From: JAEMQF01 sp963791595
Lineage (GTDB): Bacteria; Pseudomonadota; Gammaproteobacteria; Burkholderiales; Burkholderiaceae_C
Length of the DNA: 64,000 nt
NCBI GenBank assembly: GCA_963791595.1
Contig: CAWBTF010000031.1
Location: forward strand, 34,516-98,515
Direction of reading: 5' to 3'
In this document: positions 45,231 through 55,115 of the stretch, one piece after another
How the letters are laid out: each line of letters begins with the position of its first letter
Numbering within the stretch: the first letter of the stretch is position 1
Position numbers and translations under genes: made by a program
Notes under the pieces: generated by a model
The model's input: the letters and a program-made list of their open reading frames with translations, nothing else
Databases searched by the model: none
Told to the model about the DNA's origin: nothing

Positions 45231-47478
45231 TCAGCGCGGCAGCCCCAGGCCGCGCTGCGCGATCAGGCTGCGCTGAATTTCGTTGGTGCCGATGCTGATC
45301 ACCCACATCAGCGAGTGGCGCAGGTTCTGCTCGTAGCGGCCGTTGCGCAAGGCGCCCGGCGCGCCTTGCGAGAGTGCCGCGCGCGGGCCGAGGATGTCGA
45401 GCGCGGCTTGGCCGAAGCGCTCCATCAGCTCGCTCGAGAACACCTTGCTGATCGCGCCCATCTCGGGCGGCGTGGTGCCGCCCTCGGCAAGTTCGGCGCA
45501 GTGCAGCATCAACTGGCGGCCGACTTCGATCTCGGCGGCGAGCACGCCGATGCGGTCGCGCACCAGCGCATCGTGGCGCAGTCGCGCGTCGGAACGCACG
45601 TCGGCGCACAGCAGGTTGAACGCATGCGCGACCTTGAGCACGATGCCCCCGCCGATCAGCCCGCGTTCGTTGGCGAGTGCGTCGGTCAACACCTTCCAGC
45701 CGCCGTTCACCGCGCCGACCAGGTTGGCCGCCGGAATGCGCACGTTGTCGTAGAAGATGTTCGCGAAGCTGCCGTCGTACATCGTGCGCGCCGGCTTCAC
45801 GCTGATGCCGGGCGTGTCCATCGGCACGATGAACATGCTGATGCCTTTGTGTGCAGGCTGCGCGGCGCGGTCGGTGCGCGCCGCGAGGAACATGTACTTG
45901 CCCCAGTACGTGGTGGTCCAGATCTTCTGGCCGTTGATGACCCACTCATCGCCGTCGAGCACGGCGCTGGTGCGCAGCGACGCGAGGTCGCTGCCGGCAT
46001 CGGGTTCGCTGTAGCCCATGCCGTGCATCGCCTGACCGTGCAGGATTTCCGGCAGGTACTGCGCGCGCTGTTCCGGCGTGCCGTGCATCAGCAGCGCGTT
46101 GGCCTGCACCGCGGCGCCGGCGCGCGGCGCTTCGGCGCGTTCCATCACTTCGATGAAGCCGAGCTGCTCGCGCGGCGTTCGGTTCTGGCCGCCGTGTTCC
46201 TTCGGCCAGCCCAAGCCGATCCAGCCGGTTTTGCCGAGGTCGAGCGCGAACGACGGCGTCGAACTCGCGGTCAACAAATGGCAGGCGTTCGAACGCCGCC
46301 TTGCGCGCGCCGCTCCAGTGCTGTTGCAGCCATTCGCGCACCTCGACGCGAAAGCGGTTGCCGGCCTCGCCCAGGTCGTATTCGGGCAGCATGGCTCTGT
46401 CGCCATCGAGCAGGTGCGCCGCGAGTTCGCAACGCGCTTGCGCGCTGCCGCCGAGAGCCAGCAGATCCAGATGCACGCGCCGAAAGTGGCGCGGTGCCTC
46501 GTGCTCCTCGGCGTAGCCGATCGCGCCGAACGCATGGTGCGTCTCCAGCGACACCTGGCGCAGCGCGGCGCCGCCGAACGCCGCCGCAGCGGCGCTGAAG
46601 TAGCGCCAGTTTGGCGCGCCTTCGTCGAAGGCCTGCGCCGCGTGTTGCAGCGTCAGGCGCACGCCTTCGAGCGCGATCAGGCCGTTCGCGAGCTTGTGCT
46701 GCACGGCCTGAAACTTGCCGATCGGCTGGCCGAACTGGCGCCGCTCTTTCGCGTAATCGACTGCCAACTCGAACGCGCGCCGTGCCGCGCCATGGGCGCG
46801 CGCGAGCAGGCCCAGGCGCAGCCAGTGGCGCAGGTCGACAATGTTCTCGGGCGCGAGTTCGATGCACTGCGCCGCTGCGTTGTGCAGGCGCACTTCGGCC
46901 CAGCCGTGGCCGGCGGACATGCCCAGCGCGCGCGCCGGCAGCACCTGCACGCCGCCTTGCCGGCAGTCGATGAGGGCGAGCGTCGTGCCGTCGAGCGCGA
47001 GCAGATGCGTGGCGTGAACCGCGCCGTCGACGAAGCCGAGCGTGCCGTTCGCGACGCCACGGTCAAGCTGCAGCGAGCCTGCCGATGCGTCGGGTGCGAG
47101 CCCGGCGCTCGCGACCGCGATGCGCCACAGCCCTTGGTGCAACGGCGCCAGCCATTCGCGTGCCTGCGCCGCGTTCACAGCGCCGCGCCCGAGCAGCAGG
47201 TTCGCCAGCATCGCGCCGAGCAGCGGCACCGGGCAGGCAGCGCGGCCGAGCTCCTCCATCACGATCGCGATCTCGCGCAGGCCACCTTCTTCGGGGTCGC
47301 TGCCCAGGGTGGCGAGGCCTTGCCCGACGAGACCACTCCACAGCGCAGTCATCGCGCCGGCATCGTCGCCACGCTGCACCGCGCCGGCGGCGGGCCAATG
47401 CGCGGCGAGGAAGCCGCGCACCGAATCGCGAAGCATCGCGCGCTCCTCGATACCTGGTGTGAGCTGAGCGGCGGTCAC
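45231..47478 (-). CDS. Tandem (fused) acyl-CoA dehydrogenase (frame broken near 46251)
   Basis: Two acyl-CoA dehydrogenase domains lie in one gene. The first, about 370 residues, starts ERAMLRDSVRGFLAAHWP and includes YAKERRQFGQPIGKFQAVQH. The second, about 375 residues, includes GYSEPDAGSDLASL, NGQKIWTTTYWGKYMFL, SVKPARTMYDGSFANIFYDN and ends SIGTNEIQRSLIAQRGLGLPR. An extra base near 46251 separates them (restored EFDAVFALDLGKTGW). Restored length about 748 residues. Fused dehydrogenases of this kind are used on bulky or branched acyl-CoAs. A LysR regulator lies 140 bases upstream on the same strand and may control it. Confidence 0.8.
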
Positions 47479-47617
47479 GCAAACGCGGTGCGAGTGGGCA
47501 TCGCACGAGGATCACGGCAATGGGCCGGCCCATCAAGCCGGGCGAGGGAAAAGCAACTGTGCGTGGGCGGCACGTGGTGACGCTGCGCGCACGCCTGCCA
47601 GCGACCGCGCCAGAGTC

Positions 47618-48508
47618 TCAATCGGCCGCGAGCCGCTCCCCCACGAAATCGAGAAACACCCGCACCCGCGCGCTCAGGTGGCGCTTGCTCGGGTACACAG
47701 CGTAGATCGGTTCGCGGTCGAGCTCGAACTCGTCGAGCAGCGTGATCAGCTGGCCGGACTGGAGTTCAGCGGCGATGTGGTAGTCGGCCAGGCGCGCGAT
47801 GCCCATGCCCGACACCGCCAGCGCGCACAGCACGTCGCCGTTGTTCGCCGCGACCAGCGCCTTCGGCTCGAACGATTCGATCTTCGTGCCGCGGCGCAGT
47901 TGCCAGCGGCTGCGGTACGAGCCGGGCAGGAAGTTCAGGCAGCGGTGCTTGTGCAGGTCTTCGGGCGTGTGTGGCGTGCCGGCGCCCTTCAGATAGGCCG
48001 GCGCCGCGCACAGGCGCCAGCGCGCGACCGTGATGCGGCGCGCGACGAGCGTCGAATCCGGGATGTTGCCGCTTTGGAACGACACGTCGATCTGCTGTTC
48101 GAACAGATCCGGCGGCGTGGCGGCGAGAACGAACTCGACGCGCAGCGCCGGATGGGCCTTCAGGAAATCGGGCATCAGCGGCGCGAGGCGCTGGCGCGCG
48201 AACGCCGGCGTGCTGGACAGGCGCAGCACGCCGGTGGCCTCGGTCGCGGCCGGACCGATCGACGCTTCCGCCTCTTCCAGCGCCTGCATCACCTTCTGCG
48301 CGGCGGCGAGGAATTGCTCGCCTTCCTGCGTGAGCTGCAGCACGCGCGAGGTGCGGTGGAACAGGCGCACGCCCAGGCGGTTTTCCAGGCGCTGGATGAC
48401 CTTGCTGATGGTCGAGGGGTCGAGGTCCAGGCTGCGCGCCGCCGCGGAAAAGCTCGCCTCCTCCGAGACGCGCAGGAAGAAGGCGAGTTCGCGGATGCGG
48501 TCGTTCAT
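47618..48508 (-). CDS. LysR-family transcriptional regulator
   Basis: This 296-residue regulator has an N-terminal helix-turn-helix (FLRVSEEASFSAAARSLDLD, SKVIQRLENRLGVRLFHRTS) and a periplasmic-binding-protein-like effector domain (GVLRLSSTPAFARQRLAPLM, DVLCALAVSGMGIARLADYH). The length is standard. It lies upstream of the tandem acyl-CoA dehydrogenase on the same strand and is the most likely regulator of that gene. No divergent partner exists because the upstream gene faces the same way. Confidence 0.9.
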   Translation of the reverse strand: MNDRIRELAFFLRVSEEASFSAAARSLDLDPSTISKVIQRLENRLGVRLFHRTSRVLQLTQEGEQFLAAAQKVMQALEEAEASIGPAATEATGVLRLSSTPAFARQRLAPLMPDFLKAHPALRVEFVLAATPPDLFEQQIDVSFQSGNIPDSTLVARRITVARWRLCAAPAYLKGAGTPHTPEDLHKHRCLNFLPGSYRSRWQLRRGTKIESFEPKALVAANNGDVLCALAVSGMGIARLADYHIAAELQSGQLITLLDEFELDREPIYAVYPSKRHLSARVRVFLDFVGERLAAD

Positions 48509-48652
48509 GGGTGAAGTCTATGCGAGCGGCATGCGCCCGAATCGCACGAAAACGGGCGGGTAGGGCAGTGGGAGTGCCTCCTGCCCTTACGACACCACCT
48601 TGAGCAAGGCGCAGGCGTGGTCGAACCGCGCCAGATGGGCGCCCGTGTTGCC

Positions 48653-49801
48653 TCATGCGGCTCCGACCTGAAGGCCCAGAGGCTCCCCCCTGGCTGTGAT
48701 TGCCTCGGCCGCGAAATCGAGCACGACCGGCTGTCGGCCACTCGCCGGACGCAAAAGAATGCCCTGCAGCCCGGGGGAGAAATAGAGCTTCTCGAGGCGT
48801 TTGCGTTCTTCGTCGGTGCAATCTTCGCCGGCCGCTGCTGTGCAAAAGCCCATCAACCCACCGCGCATACGAACGATCATCGGGTTCTGCTGGAGGAAGC
48901 GGTTGGCCCGCGCCGAGTCGTGGGGATTGAAGAAGTAGAGCCACCGGTCCAGGTCGGCATCAACTGAAACCGATGCTCCCCAGCCCCGCTTGTGCCGGTA
49001 GACGCCATCGTTGAAGAACGCCCGGCTGTGGCCGAGGTCAAGCAATCGCATCTTGCTGTCCTTGGCATGTCGCAGCATGGCGACGTACAGGGCCGTCTGG
49101 GCGCCGTCCCTGACATATTCCTCCTTGCCGTCGAGCACTCCGCCTCGGTGAAAGAACATCGTATCGCCCTTGAAGAAGCAAAGCGATCCGGCAACATCGG
49201 TACTGCCCTCGTTCAATATCAGCATGAAGCCGCTCTTGAAATACGGGTCGAGCTTTGTGCTCGGGTCGACCCGGGCTGAATCGAGAAATTGTTGCTGGAC
49301 ATGAGGGACATACATCCGCCGGTAGAAGTGGTCGAAGTCCGCTGGGTCGTTCGAGATGCGGAAATTGAATCGGTCGTCCCGCATGAACTGGTTGAACACG
49401 GTCTTGCGGCGCGACTCCAAGAAGCGCCGCTTGACATCGGCCCATTCGCCACTGAGGTCCACGACCTGGCGCACGATCGCGGGGCTCGAGATTTCGGTGA
49501 GACGGGAGAACGTCGCGTCCAACTCCGACGGCAATACGGCGATGCAGAACTCGGCTTGTTCCGGAAGATTCCTGGCGATCTTCTTCAGGGAAGAAACCCA
49601 CAGGCGCCGAGTGCGGAGTCGCGAAAACTCGTCGCCGTACATGCGATAGAGCAGGTAGTTTTCGAAGGGTGAATTCCGATCCATCACCAGCAGGCAACGA
49701 CTGCGGGCGTCATCCCCCTTCAATTTACCCTCGACCAAGGTCGCGTCGACAAGCACCCTCTTCTTGACCTGGTACGCGGCGTCGCGCAATCGTTGCAGCA
49801 T
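48653..49801 (-). CDS. FemAB/GNAT-like acyltransferase-fold protein
   Basis: This is a 382-residue cytoplasmic protein. The central part resembles GNAT/FemAB-type (BioF2-like) domains: LSGEWADVKRRFLESRRKTV, FDHFYRRMYVPHVQQQF, GFMLILNEGSTDVAGSLCFF and LLDLGHSRAFFNDGVYRHKR, followed by WLYFFNP. Such proteins transfer acyl or aminoacyl groups, often in cell-surface polysaccharide clusters. The N-terminal 60 residues (MLQRLRDAAYQVKKRVLVDA) do not look like a signal. ATG 49801 is chosen as the first family-consistent start. No operon partner is obvious. Substrate unknown. Confidence 0.6.
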   Translation of the reverse strand: MLQRLRDAAYQVKKRVLVDATLVEGKLKGDDARSRCLLVMDRNSPFENYLLYRMYGDEFSRLRTRRLWVSSLKKIARNLPEQAEFCIAVLPSELDATFSRLTEISSPAIVRQVVDLSGEWADVKRRFLESRRKTVFNQFMRDDRFNFRISNDPADFDHFYRRMYVPHVQQQFLDSARVDPSTKLDPYFKSGFMLILNEGSTDVAGSLCFFKGDTMFFHRGGVLDGKEEYVRDGAQTALYVAMLRHAKDSKMRLLDLGHSRAFFNDGVYRHKRGWGASVSVDADLDRWLYFFNPHDSARANRFLQQNPMIVRMRGGLMGFCTAAAGEDCTDEERKRLEKLYFSPGLQGILLRPASGRQPVVLDFAAEAITARGEPLGLQVGAA

Positions 49802-50053
49802 CTTGGCTTCCCTTGGTTTCGGTTGGTGACATGTCGAATGAACGTGGCCTCGCGACCTGATGCGGCCATGCACGGCTTGCTGGATCCGGCTACTTTCCGG
49901 CGCAAGAAGGCATCTTGGTGGTTTTGCTTTCCATTTCGGGATGCCGGCCGACTGGCGCCGTGATGAAGTGCACGCGTGGCTTGCGTTCACCCTCAGTGCC
50001 AGGCGGGCGGGGGCAGTGGAGGCGACGCTTCTGCAGTCTTCAAGTAAGGCGGG

Positions 50054-50215
50054 TCAAGCGAGCTTCAACACCACCGCCTTGGTCTGCAAGTACTCCTGCA
50101 TGTGCTCCTGGCCCGATTCGCGGCCGAAGCCGCTCATCTTGTAGCCACTGAACGGAGTCGCCGGGTCCATCACCTGGTAGCAGTTGGCCCACACCGTGCC
50201 GGTGCTACCGGGCGC
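50054..50215 (-). pseudogene. C-terminal remnant of an aldehyde dehydrogenase
   Basis: About 50 codons before a TGA at 50054 read GTVWANCYQVMDPATPFSGY, then KMSGFGRESGQEHMQEYLQT and KAVVLKLA. This is the conserved end of NAD(P) aldehyde dehydrogenases (GxGRExGxxxxxEYxxxK). Nothing upstream continues the family, so the rest is deleted. Bases 50216-50475 hold no intact gene; a BON-domain-like tail (VRGVAGVDNQLVV) can be read on the minus strand ending at 50292, also fragmentary. Confidence 0.7.
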
Positions 50216-50475
50216 GAAGCGCCACCACGGGCGGGGCCGGATGCACCCCGCACGCGGCCTACCGTTGGGGAAGGCAGTTCAGGAAAGCCGTTCAGGAACT
50301 GCCGACGACCAGCTGGTTGTCGACGCCGGCCACGCCTCGCACCGCCAGCGCCACCGACAAGCGCCGGCGGGTGGCTTGACAGCGATTGCCACCGCACCGA
50401 TAAACAGGCCATGCCGCGCACCGACCTCCCTGCCGTGCTCGACCGGCAACACGCCGCTCGTGACGGTGACGTCTG

Positions 50476-51489
50476 ATGGCCTCGCTGCCGGTCATTGACG
50501 TGGCCGCGCTGGTCGATTCGCGCAGCCGCCCGGCGGCACGCGCGGCCGTGGCCGCTGAACTCGATGCGGCGGCGCGCCGCTACGGCTTCTTCTATGCGGC
50601 GGGCCACGGTGTGGATGCGGCGCTCGTCGAGCAACTCGTGGCGCTGTCGCGTGCCTTCTTCGCGCAGGAGGAGGCCACCAAGCTGCGCATCCCGATGTCG
50701 GCCGGCGGCCGCGCCTGGCGCGGTTTCTTCCCGCTCGGCGGCGAACTCACGTCGAACCGGCCCGACTGGAAGGAAGGCCTGTACCTGGGCAGCGAACTCG
50801 GGCCCGAGCACCCGCGCGTGCGCGACGGCGTGATCCTGCACGGCGCCAACCTGTGGCCCGACATCGCCGGCTTTCGCGAGACCGTGCTCGCCTATCTCGA
50901 CGCGCTGACGCGCCTGGGCCACGCGCTGATGGGCGGCGTTGCCCTCGGCCTGGGCTTGCCCGAGCGCTGGTTTCACGACCACGGCACGGCCGACCCGCTG
51001 ATCCTGCTGCGCCTGTTCAACTACCCGAGCCGGCCGGTGCCGGCGGGAACGGACGCGCGCTGGGGGGTGGGTGAGCACACCGACTACGGCCTGCTGACGA
51101 TGCTCTGGCAGGACGATGTCGGTGGGCTGCAGGTGAGAACGGACAGCGGCGACGACGGCTGGATCGACGCGCCGCCGATCCCCGGTACCTTCGTCTGCAA
51201 CATCGGCGACATGCTCGACCGCATGACCGGCGGGCGCTACCGCTCGGTGCCGCACCGGGTGGCCATCAACACGAGCGGGCGCGACCGCCTGTCGATCCCG
51301 CTGTTCTTCGACCCCGATTTCGACGCCCGCGTGCAGCCCGTGCCGGGCAGCGGCCCGGGCATGGACGACAGCGGCCGGCGCTGGGACGGCGCCAACCTGC
51401 AGGCCTTCGCCGGCACGTACGGCGACTACGTCACCGCCAAGGTGGGCAAGGTGTTTCCCGAATTGAGGCGGTCGATCTCCGGGCCATGA
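50476..51489 (+). CDS. 2-oxoglutarate/Fe(II) oxygenase, isopenicillin-N-synthase family
   Basis: This 337-residue enzyme has the N-terminal DIOX_N domain (PVIDVAALVDSRSRPAARA, ARRYGFFYAAGHGVD) and the 2OG-FeII core: HTDYG provides the His and Asp iron ligands, SVPHRVAINTSG the second His, and RLSIPLFFDPDF the 2-oxoglutarate-binding Arg. Members hydroxylate or oxidatively cyclise small molecules; bacterial relatives are often of unknown substrate. The start ATG lacks a strong ribosome site but begins the family alignment. It lies beside gene remnants (aldehyde dehydrogenase, BON), a sign of past rearrangement here. Confidence 0.88.
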   Translation: MASLPVIDVAALVDSRSRPAARAAVAAELDAAARRYGFFYAAGHGVDAALVEQLVALSRAFFAQEEATKLRIPMSAGGRAWRGFFPLGGELTSNRPDWKEGLYLGSELGPEHPRVRDGVILHGANLWPDIAGFRETVLAYLDALTRLGHALMGGVALGLGLPERWFHDHGTADPLILLRLFNYPSRPVPAGTDARWGVGEHTDYGLLTMLWQDDVGGLQVRTDSGDDGWIDAPPIPGTFVCNIGDMLDRMTGGRYRSVPHRVAINTSGRDRLSIPLFFDPDFDARVQPVPGSGPGMDDSGRRWDGANLQAFAGTYGDYVTAKVGKVFPELRRSISGP

Positions 51490-51564
51490 CGCTGCAGAGT
51501 TGCAGAGGCAACCGCTCGCGTTCGCCCGAACCCGACGCCGGCACGGGCTGGCCGGAACGGGTGA

Positions 51565-53834
51565 TCAGCCGCGCAGGTTGACCAACGGCGGCGTAGCGTC
51601 GACCAGTCCAGCCTCGAACAGAGCGCTCCAAGGGATCCCCACCGCCTCGAACATCCGACGGCTGGCCTCGGAAACCTCGATGTCATCGAGCTTGCCAAGC
51701 AAGGCCGCGACAGCCAGTTCGGCGAACACAAGGCGTCGCTGCGCATCGTCTTCAGCCAGCGCCGCCCGTCGCAGGTAGCCCTTCAACACGGCCTCTAGTT
51801 CGTTGCCCTTGAGCGCCCGAAGCATACCGAGCCAGATGATGCGTTCTGTGTAGTGCTCGGAGAACACGCGCTCGGCCAAGTAGGCAGGAGCAGGGAACTG
51901 GTCCGCGTTGAGCGCGTCCTGATCCGCATTCCTCAATTGCTGCATCCCGCTTGCGCATGCGAATAGAACCTGCAGCGCTGTCGCTCCTTCGCGAAGCAGC
52001 ACCGAGTTGCTGCCCAGCGTGGGAATCGCAGTGTCCGGCGAACCGACAAAGTACAGCGCGTTAGTCACGCCGTGCTGCGTGTCGTTCAGTTGCCCTAGAC
52101 GACCGGACAGCGGACCATCGAGGTCACCTATGACCCGTGCGAGGCGACTGAGTTCCTTGCGCTCCTTACACCACGGGCATTGACCTGGGGTATGCCAATC
52201 GGGCAGAGGAAACTTATATAGGTGATCCAGCGTGGCGCTCCATGCATGGTTTCCCACGAGACCGCTACGACGTTGCCGGTACTTGCGCTCAGAGGCAGGC
52301 GTAGCCAATAGCGTGAGGTAGTGGATGTTCTCCAATGAGGGCAACTGTTGCGCTCGCTGCTCGCGCAGGAAGCGGTTGATGACGTCCAGGCGGGTCCCCG
52401 AGATGAACACGTCGTCGATGACCAAGACGCATCGCGCGCTGGCCACCTCAGGCTCGGCCGGAACTTCCCCTTTGAGCACTCCCATCGTCAGTGTGACGAC
52501 CGGGACAACAGTGCCCCGCCCACGAGCGCCCCTATGCGCAGCGCCGTCGGATGGTCAGGAACGGCGATCGCGTCAGGGGCGGGCTGGAGATGCTGTACCT
52601 TGGAACGGACCTCTTCCTGGAACGCGGGAAAATCGAGCAACGTGCCCACATCCACGTAGAACGCATGATGCCTGGCCGTCGATTCGTTGGGGTCGTCGTA
52701 GTGAACACGCAGGACGTTGGGGCACCCGCCCCAGCGCTCCAAGAACGGTCTCTGCGCATCGAACATGACGGGGGGAAGCTTGACCGCGCTCGCGGGGCCG
52801 TAGCCGACCATGTAGTTCGAAGTGTGAATGGACACAGGGTGGTTGTCTTGCGCACACAGGTCGCAGGTGTTGGCACTGGCGAAATGCCGATAGTCCGACA
52901 AGTCCAAACGGCACAACGACTTCGCATCGACAACTTCCTGCAGCGTATAGAGGATGGTCGTGCTCATCGTGACCTCGGGCATCTCGATTGACCAGCGCTC
53001 GATGAAGCGCGCCAAGCGCCCCGTCGACGCGACGCCGATGAGCACGAATACCGTCTTCCCTGGTGCAGAAACGCGGCGCAAGACATCGAAGGCCGCCGCG
53101 CGCGTTTCCACGTCGGAGGGATGCGTGGGAAACGTGTGTACGTCCAACCGGACGTGCACTAGCCGTTGGACCCTGGCGGCCAAAATCAACATGCTGGGAT
53201 GGTCTACCACCAACGGCCAGCAGTCTCCATTCAGGGGCGGAACCTGTGATTGAATGTCGTGCGCGACCCAGTAGGCGATCCTGTCCACGGTAGCCATGTC
53301 GACGAATGCCTCCGCCAGCCGCAGGAACTGCGTCGCATGCGCGCCTGAAGGCAGTGCGAAGTGGTAGCTCGATGCAGCGCAGATGAGACATCGTGACCGT
53401 GCCGCTTCGATGCATTGCGTCAGGTCGTGCTGGCGAATCTCGGCCGACACGGCCGCAGAGACGGGCTGGAACAAGGGGCCATCGGGTGTCGCCTCGAAGA
53501 GCATTCGAGGGCCATGCCTGGCGATGTAGGGAGGTTCCGCCCTTGCCAGCGAGTGACCGTCTGGAATCAGATACACGCGAGTGTGCGGCGCGCGCTGCGC
53601 CACTGCGTACGACTGTGTGACTAGTGCCGCCATGAGCTCGGGCTGGCCTTCAGCCAGCTCGCGTGAGCCGTTCATGAGCGCAGCCTCGTTGGCCATGAGC
53701 TCAAGCCACAACTGCGCATCGACGCGCAGCACTAGGGCCGTGGCATCAAGCGACGAGCTATCGGGAATTTGAGCTACTGCGTGCTCAAAGTCCGAGACTT
53801 TGACGACAATGATTGAACTGAACGCCAGTGACAT
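51565..53834 (-). CDS. Tandem phosphoribosyltransferase-fold protein (frame broken near 52518)
   Basis: Two open frames join into one protein of about 756 residues if one missing base is restored near 52518 (IGALVG-RGTVVPVVTLTMGVLKG). The first PRTase-like domain has LPSGAHATQF (161-170) and TVFVLIGVASTG (261-272, PRPP-loop position). The second has DAIAVPDHPT (421-430) and a textbook PRPP motif CVLVIDDVFISGTRLD. CxxC motifs (CDLC 324-327; CPWC in the C-part) suggest a zinc site. The C-terminus is helical. It ends 21 bases upstream-adjacent to the GHKL ATPase gene on the same strand. Family not named by me. Role probably nucleotide or effector chemistry; a defence role is possible. Confidence 0.65.
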
Positions 53835-53854
53835 GTGGCGCGCACTTCGCCTGT

Positions 53855-54982
53855 TTATCGTTTGAAGAGCGTGCGCTGATCGAGGTCGAACCCGAACTCC
53901 GGGACAAACACGGAGATCGCCGTACCGCTCACGAAGCCTTCACGCAGGCGTTTGACTGCTTGAAAATTCAGCTTCGGGTATTTGGACTCCCCCGTCGAGA
54001 AGTCCTGCCCAACTACGCGATTACCCGAGGCGACATGGATCAGTGCCTGCAGGCGATGTGCGGCCGACACGACCTTAGGCAATCCAAGGCCGCGGCTGAC
54101 GACGCCGGCGGGCTTTCGGCTCTCTCCGGGCTCGAAAGCACGGGCAAGCCGCGCGTCCTCTGTCTCCTCCGCCTTCGCTGGCAGCGTGCTCTGGATGCCT
54201 TGCCCTTGATCGGCCACGGTCAGGCACGCGATGCCAAGGCCGAGAGAACCTTCATTGGCTTCGGCGATCCGCTCAAGGTATTGCTTGAGCTCAGGTGACA
54301 AACGCCGGCCTGCCAAGTCGGATGCCTGCAGAACCAGCTTCTCGAGGATGAGTGCCCTCGTGCTCCTCGAGCGACGCGCCGAATCGCTCGGCATGCCGTG
54401 CTCCAGGCTGTTGCGCAGTGCTTCGTAGACAAACTCAACAATGCTGGACTCCTCCGTCGATCTCAGCAGCCGCCTAAAGCCCATATCCTTCACAACTTTG
54501 CGGAGTAGCCTGGTGAAGGCAGAGGGAGGGGGATACGAGTCAGGGCCTTCGCTTTCCTCGTCGGTGAGCAATGCGGGCGGAAGCTGGAACACCGGATCCG
54601 GGCAGACCACAGACACCGAGGACCCGATTCCAAGAATGCCGGCCCCTTCCCTATACACGGTGCTGAGCAGGGGCTTGAACTGCGCGGAGGCTGGTCGGCC
54701 TGCGAATCGGATCCGTTTGACCAAGCGCGTGAGGGCGAACCCGAAAGCGCCCGAGAAGAGTGTCGCCTCGACCTCTTGCTTGTTCGTCGGTTCGTCGAAC
54801 TCACAGTCAAGCAGAATGTCTTGCTCGGACGGGTTCAAGCCAGCGAGGAGCGCCAGTGCCAGCCCGTGCGCGCCCGCCTCGAAGCTGCCGCGCTTGCCAA
54901 ATCTGATGACCGAGCACGTCGGGAGTTGCCAGTCGAAGACGTCGTCGGTGCCTACGCGCTCTGTCAGTCGGATGGTCGTCAT
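53855..54982 (-). CDS. GHKL-type ATPase paired with the phosphoribosyltransferase protein
   Basis: This 375-residue protein has a histidine-kinase/HSP90-type ATPase fold in its C-half: N-box FVYEALRNSLEHG (187-196), G1 VADQGQGI (256-263) and G2 SRGLGLPKV (296-304). There is no phosphoacceptor His domain, receiver or membrane segment. The N-terminal 170 residues, with a central Pro/Ser-rich loop, match nothing I know. It is transcribed into the phosphoribosyltransferase gene 20 bases downstream, so the two form a unit. The ATG at 54982 (MTTIRLTERV) has a poor ribosome site. The IS3 element inserted 25-40 bases upstream may have removed the original promoter. Confidence 0.7.
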   Translation of the reverse strand: MTTIRLTERVGTDDVFDWQLPTCSVIRFGKRGSFEAGAHGLALALLAGLNPSEQDILLDCEFDEPTNKQEVEATLFSGAFGFALTRLVKRIRFAGRPASAQFKPLLSTVYREGAGILGIGSSVSVVCPDPVFQLPPALLTDEESEGPDSYPPPSAFTRLLRKVVKDMGFRRLLRSTEESSIVEFVYEALRNSLEHGMPSDSARRSRSTRALILEKLVLQASDLAGRRLSPELKQYLERIAEANEGSLGLGIACLTVADQGQGIQSTLPAKAEETEDARLARAFEPGESRKPAGVVSRGLGLPKVVSAAHRLQALIHVASGNRVVGQDFSTGESKYPKLNFQAVKRLREGFVSGTAISVFVPEFGFDLDQRTLFKR

Positions 54983-55115
54983 GGGTGCCGCGGGGTCTTC
55001 TGGGGCTCTACCTGCGTGTGGACGCCACGAAGCACGATGAGCGTTATCCACGGACGGCCGGTTTGGTCGCTTGCGACGAAACCGAACCGGCCGGCGGTGG
55101 GTAACGCGGTGCCGC

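Noticed and set aside
52485..52490. ATG 52485 as the start of a separate phosphoribosyltransferase gene
   Set aside because: There is no ribosome site, and the hydrophobic strand just upstream in that frame (RGTVVPVVTLT) belongs to the same domain, so it is more likely an internal Met.
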